The notes below the pieces were generated by a model. It did not search any database, was not told the DNA's origin, and saw only the letters and a list, made by a program, of their open reading frames with translations. The position numbers and the translations under genes are program-made. From Gemmatimonadota bacterium (GTDB lineage Bacteria; Gemmatimonadota; Gemmatimonadetes; Gemmatimonadales; GWC2-71-9), in the NCBI GenBank assembly GCA_003220855.1, contig QHTP01000033.1, positions 1 to 15,542 of the forward strand: DNA of 15,542 bases. The letters run 5' to 3'. Positions 14,174-15,542 of the stretch are shown piece by piece; the first letter of the stretch is position 1, and every line of letters begins with the position of its first letter.

Positions 14174-14790
14174 AGGCGCGTGCGCTGCTCGTGGTCGCGG
14201 CCCTCATGGCGGCGGCCGCTCCGGCCCGGGCGCAGACCCGCGCGGCGCCCGAGAAGCGCCAGACGGCCGTGTTCGCCGGTGGCTGCTTCTGGGGCGTGGA
14301 CGCCGTGTTCCGCCACGTGCGCGGCGTGACCGCGGTGGTGTCCGGGTATGCGGGCGGCGGCGCCGCGACCGCGCACTACGACCTCGTCAGCACGGCGACC
14401 ACCGGCCACGCCGAGTCTGTCGAGGTGACGTTCGACCCGGCGCGCGTGTCGTACGCGGAGCTGCTGCGGGTCTTTTTCACCGTGGCGCACGATCCCACCG
14501 AGCGCGATCGCCAGGGGCCGGACGTGGGCAGCCAATACCGCTCAGTGGTGTTTTACGGCACGCCCGAGCAGCACGCGGCGGCGGTGGCGATGATCGCGGC
14601 GCTCGAGCGCGAGACGGCCTACCCCCGCCCCATCGTGACCGAGGTAGTGCCGCTCGAGCGTTTTTACCCGGCGGAGGCGTATCACCAAGACTACCTGGCC
14701 CACCACCGCACCAGCCCGTACATCGTGTACAACGACCTGCCCAAGCTGCAGCAGCTGGAGGCGCGGTTTCCGAAGCTGTATCGGCCGTAG
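14170..14790 (+). CDS. msrA: peptide methionine-(S)-S-oxide reductase MsrA, exported
   Basis: A 206-residue enzyme that reduces the S-epimer of methionine sulfoxide in damaged proteins. The catalytic site is FAGGCFWG with Cys39. Other active-site signatures are GHAESVEV (Glu82), GPDVGSQYRS (117-125) and AYHQDYL (170-176). The only cysteine in the chain is Cys39, so the usual C-terminal recycling cysteines are missing and it must be a 1-Cys type needing an outside reductant. Residues 1-21 form a clear Sec signal peptide ending PARAQ, so it acts in the periplasm, unlike the usual cytosolic enzyme. I chose GTG at 14170 because it overlaps the lipoprotein stop (GTGA) and begins the signal peptide. 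The frame is open upstream to 14008, inside that gene. No MsrB is seen nearby. Confidence 0.95.
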   Translation: MKARALLVVAALMAAAAPARAQTRAAPEKRQTAVFAGGCFWGVDAVFRHVRGVTAVVSGYAGGGAATAHYDLVSTATTGHAESVEVTFDPARVSYAELLRVFFTVAHDPTERDRQGPDVGSQYRSVVFYGTPEQHAAAVAMIAALERETAYPRPIVTEVVPLERFYPAEAYHQDYLAHHRTSPYIVYNDLPKLQQLEARFPKLYRP

Positions 14791-14802
14791 TCTGCTCTGG
14801 CG

Positions 14803-15542
14803 TCACCCCTGCTCGATACGCGCGTGGCCGGTACGCCGCACCGTCGCGATCGTATCGGCCTCGTCGGCCCGCTTGTCGGGCCGGTAGCGCACCACGCGGG
14901 CGAAGCGCAGCGCCACGCCGCCCGGATACTGCGGGCTCGCCTGGACGCCGTTGAAGGCGACCTCGACCACGAGCTCGGGACGCACGTACACCGTGTACTC
15001 ATCGCGCGACGTTTCGAGCGAGAGCAGCGCAGCCGTCTGCCACGCGAGCATCTCATCGGTCATGCCCTTGAAGGTCTTTCCCAGCATGACGAAGCCGCCC
15101 GCGTCCGGCGCACGCGCGCCCAGGTGGAGGTTCGAGAGCCAGCCGCGGCGCCGGCCGTGTCCCCACTCGGCCGCGAGCACGACGAGGTCGAGCGTGTGCG
15201 CCGGCTTCAGCTTGAGCCACGCCGCCCCGCGCGCGCCGGCGTCGTAGCGCGCCCCCAGCGCTTTCGCCATCAGCCCTTCGTGACCGGCCGCGATCGCCCG
15301 CTCGAAAAACCGTCCTGCCTCGAGCGCGTCTCGAGTCACGATTCGTGGCACCCGGGCCTGGGGGGGGACGAGCTGCTCGAGCGCTGCGAATCGCCTGGTA
15401 TAGGGCTCGCCCAACAGGACCGCGCCGTCGGCGGAGAGGACGTCGAAGAAGAACGCCGTGAGCGGCACCTCGGCGCGCAGCCGCTCGACGTCGAGCTTTC
15501 GTCCAAAGCGGCGCATGGTCACCTGAAACGGGAGCGGCGTAC
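14803..15542 (-). CDS. ligB: ATP-dependent DNA ligase (LigB-like), C-terminal part
   Basis: The gene enters from the right edge with its first visible codon at 15540; about 245 residues remain. Counting from the codon at 15522, motif IIIa is AFFFDVLSADG (23-33), motif IV is HEGLMAKALG (81-90) and motif V is AAWLKLKPAHTLDLVV, with Lys104 and Lys106. The OB-fold part carries WGHGRRRGWLSNLHLGAR, MLGKTFKGMTDEMLAWQT and EVAFNGVQASPQYPGGVALR, which are very like mycobacterial LigB. The enzyme seals nicks using ATP, in repair rather than as the essential NAD-dependent LigA. The active-site lysine motif (KxDG) lies beyond the window and cannot be checked. A GTG at 15522 is internal, not the start. 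It is convergent with msrA, 12 bases apart. A run of eight C/G at 15360-15367 lies within the coding sequence. Confidence 0.94.
   Translation of the reverse strand, partial: TPLPFQVTMRRFGRKLDVERLRAEVPLTAFFFDVLSADGAVLLGEPYTRRFAALEQLVPPQARVPRIVTRDALEAGRFFERAIAAGHEGLMAKALGARYDAGARGAAWLKLKPAHTLDLVVLAAEWGHGRRRGWLSNLHLGARAPDAGGFVMLGKTFKGMTDEMLAWQTAALLSLETSRDEYTVYVRPELVVEVAFNGVQASPQYPGGVALRFARVVRYRPDKRADEADTIATVRRTGHARIEQG

Noticed and set aside
1..15542. A mobile element, prophage or defence island
   Set aside because: No transposase, integrase, phage structural gene, nuclease/toxin pair, terminal inverted repeats or tRNA attachment site could be found; base composition looks even throughout.
14803..15542. 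A LigD/Ku non-homologous end-joining cluster
   Set aside because: The visible ligase part resembles stand-alone LigB rather than LigD, and no Ku or polymerase/primase domain is visible in the window.

Overview
The window is GC-rich, densely coded bacterial chromosome. The large transmembrane Ser/Thr kinase with a FlgO/TolB-like sensor and repeat-rich C-terminus, the TonB-family protein, the outer-envelope-style lipoproteins and the GC-rich, U-less hairpins suggest a free-living Gram-negative-type bacterium. Gemmatimonadota is my best guess, but this is inference from protein style, since no rRNA or marker gene is present. I see no tRNA, rRNA, CRISPR array, insertion sequence, integrase or phage gene.

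Layout. (1) Positions 1-2838, minus strand: a tightly coupled operon read as a small helical protein, a PQQ-dependent alcohol dehydrogenase with the Asp-x-Asp signature of lanthanide enzymes, a DUF456 membrane protein, and a c-type cytochrome cut by the left edge. Every junction in it is the same four-base GTGA stop/start overlap. (2) 2957-3754, plus strand: a TauE/SafE-type permease. (3) 3758-4657, minus strand: a TonB-family protein followed by a 66-residue membrane protein. (4) 4848-6476, minus strand: an exported protein with four ~91-residue tandem repeats, ending in a hairpin. (5) 6692-7558, minus strand: an aldo/keto reductase, also followed by a hairpin. (6) 7559-7766: a divergent intergenic region with a near-consensus sigma-54 promoter driving a lipoprotein of unknown function (7767-8327). 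(7) 8431-8970: a small protein with a Gly-Ala repeat tract, whose DNA is a strong G-quadruplex candidate. (8) 8963-10612, minus strand: a 4-coumarate-CoA-ligase-like enzyme. (9) 10648-10932: a small hypothetical. (10) 10940-13429, minus strand: the receptor-like kinase. It is divergent from a lipoprotein (13520-14173) that is coupled by another GTGA overlap to an exported MsrA (14170-14790). (11) 14803-15542, minus strand: the C-terminal part of a LigB-type ATP-dependent DNA ligase, cut by the right edge.

How they fit together. The dehydrogenase would oxidise an alcohol in the periplasm and pass electrons to the co-transcribed cytochrome c, with DUF456 and the small leader protein as uncharacterised partners. 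The kinase, the divergent lipoprotein and the exported methionine sulfoxide reductase form a plausible envelope-stress neighbourhood. The rest look like independent housekeeping or accessory genes. I did not find a clearly new multi-gene defence or mobile system. The points most worth a second look are the lanthanide-type dehydrogenase operon, the sigma-54-controlled lipoprotein, the kinase/lipoprotein pair that may share a fold, and the repeat protein.
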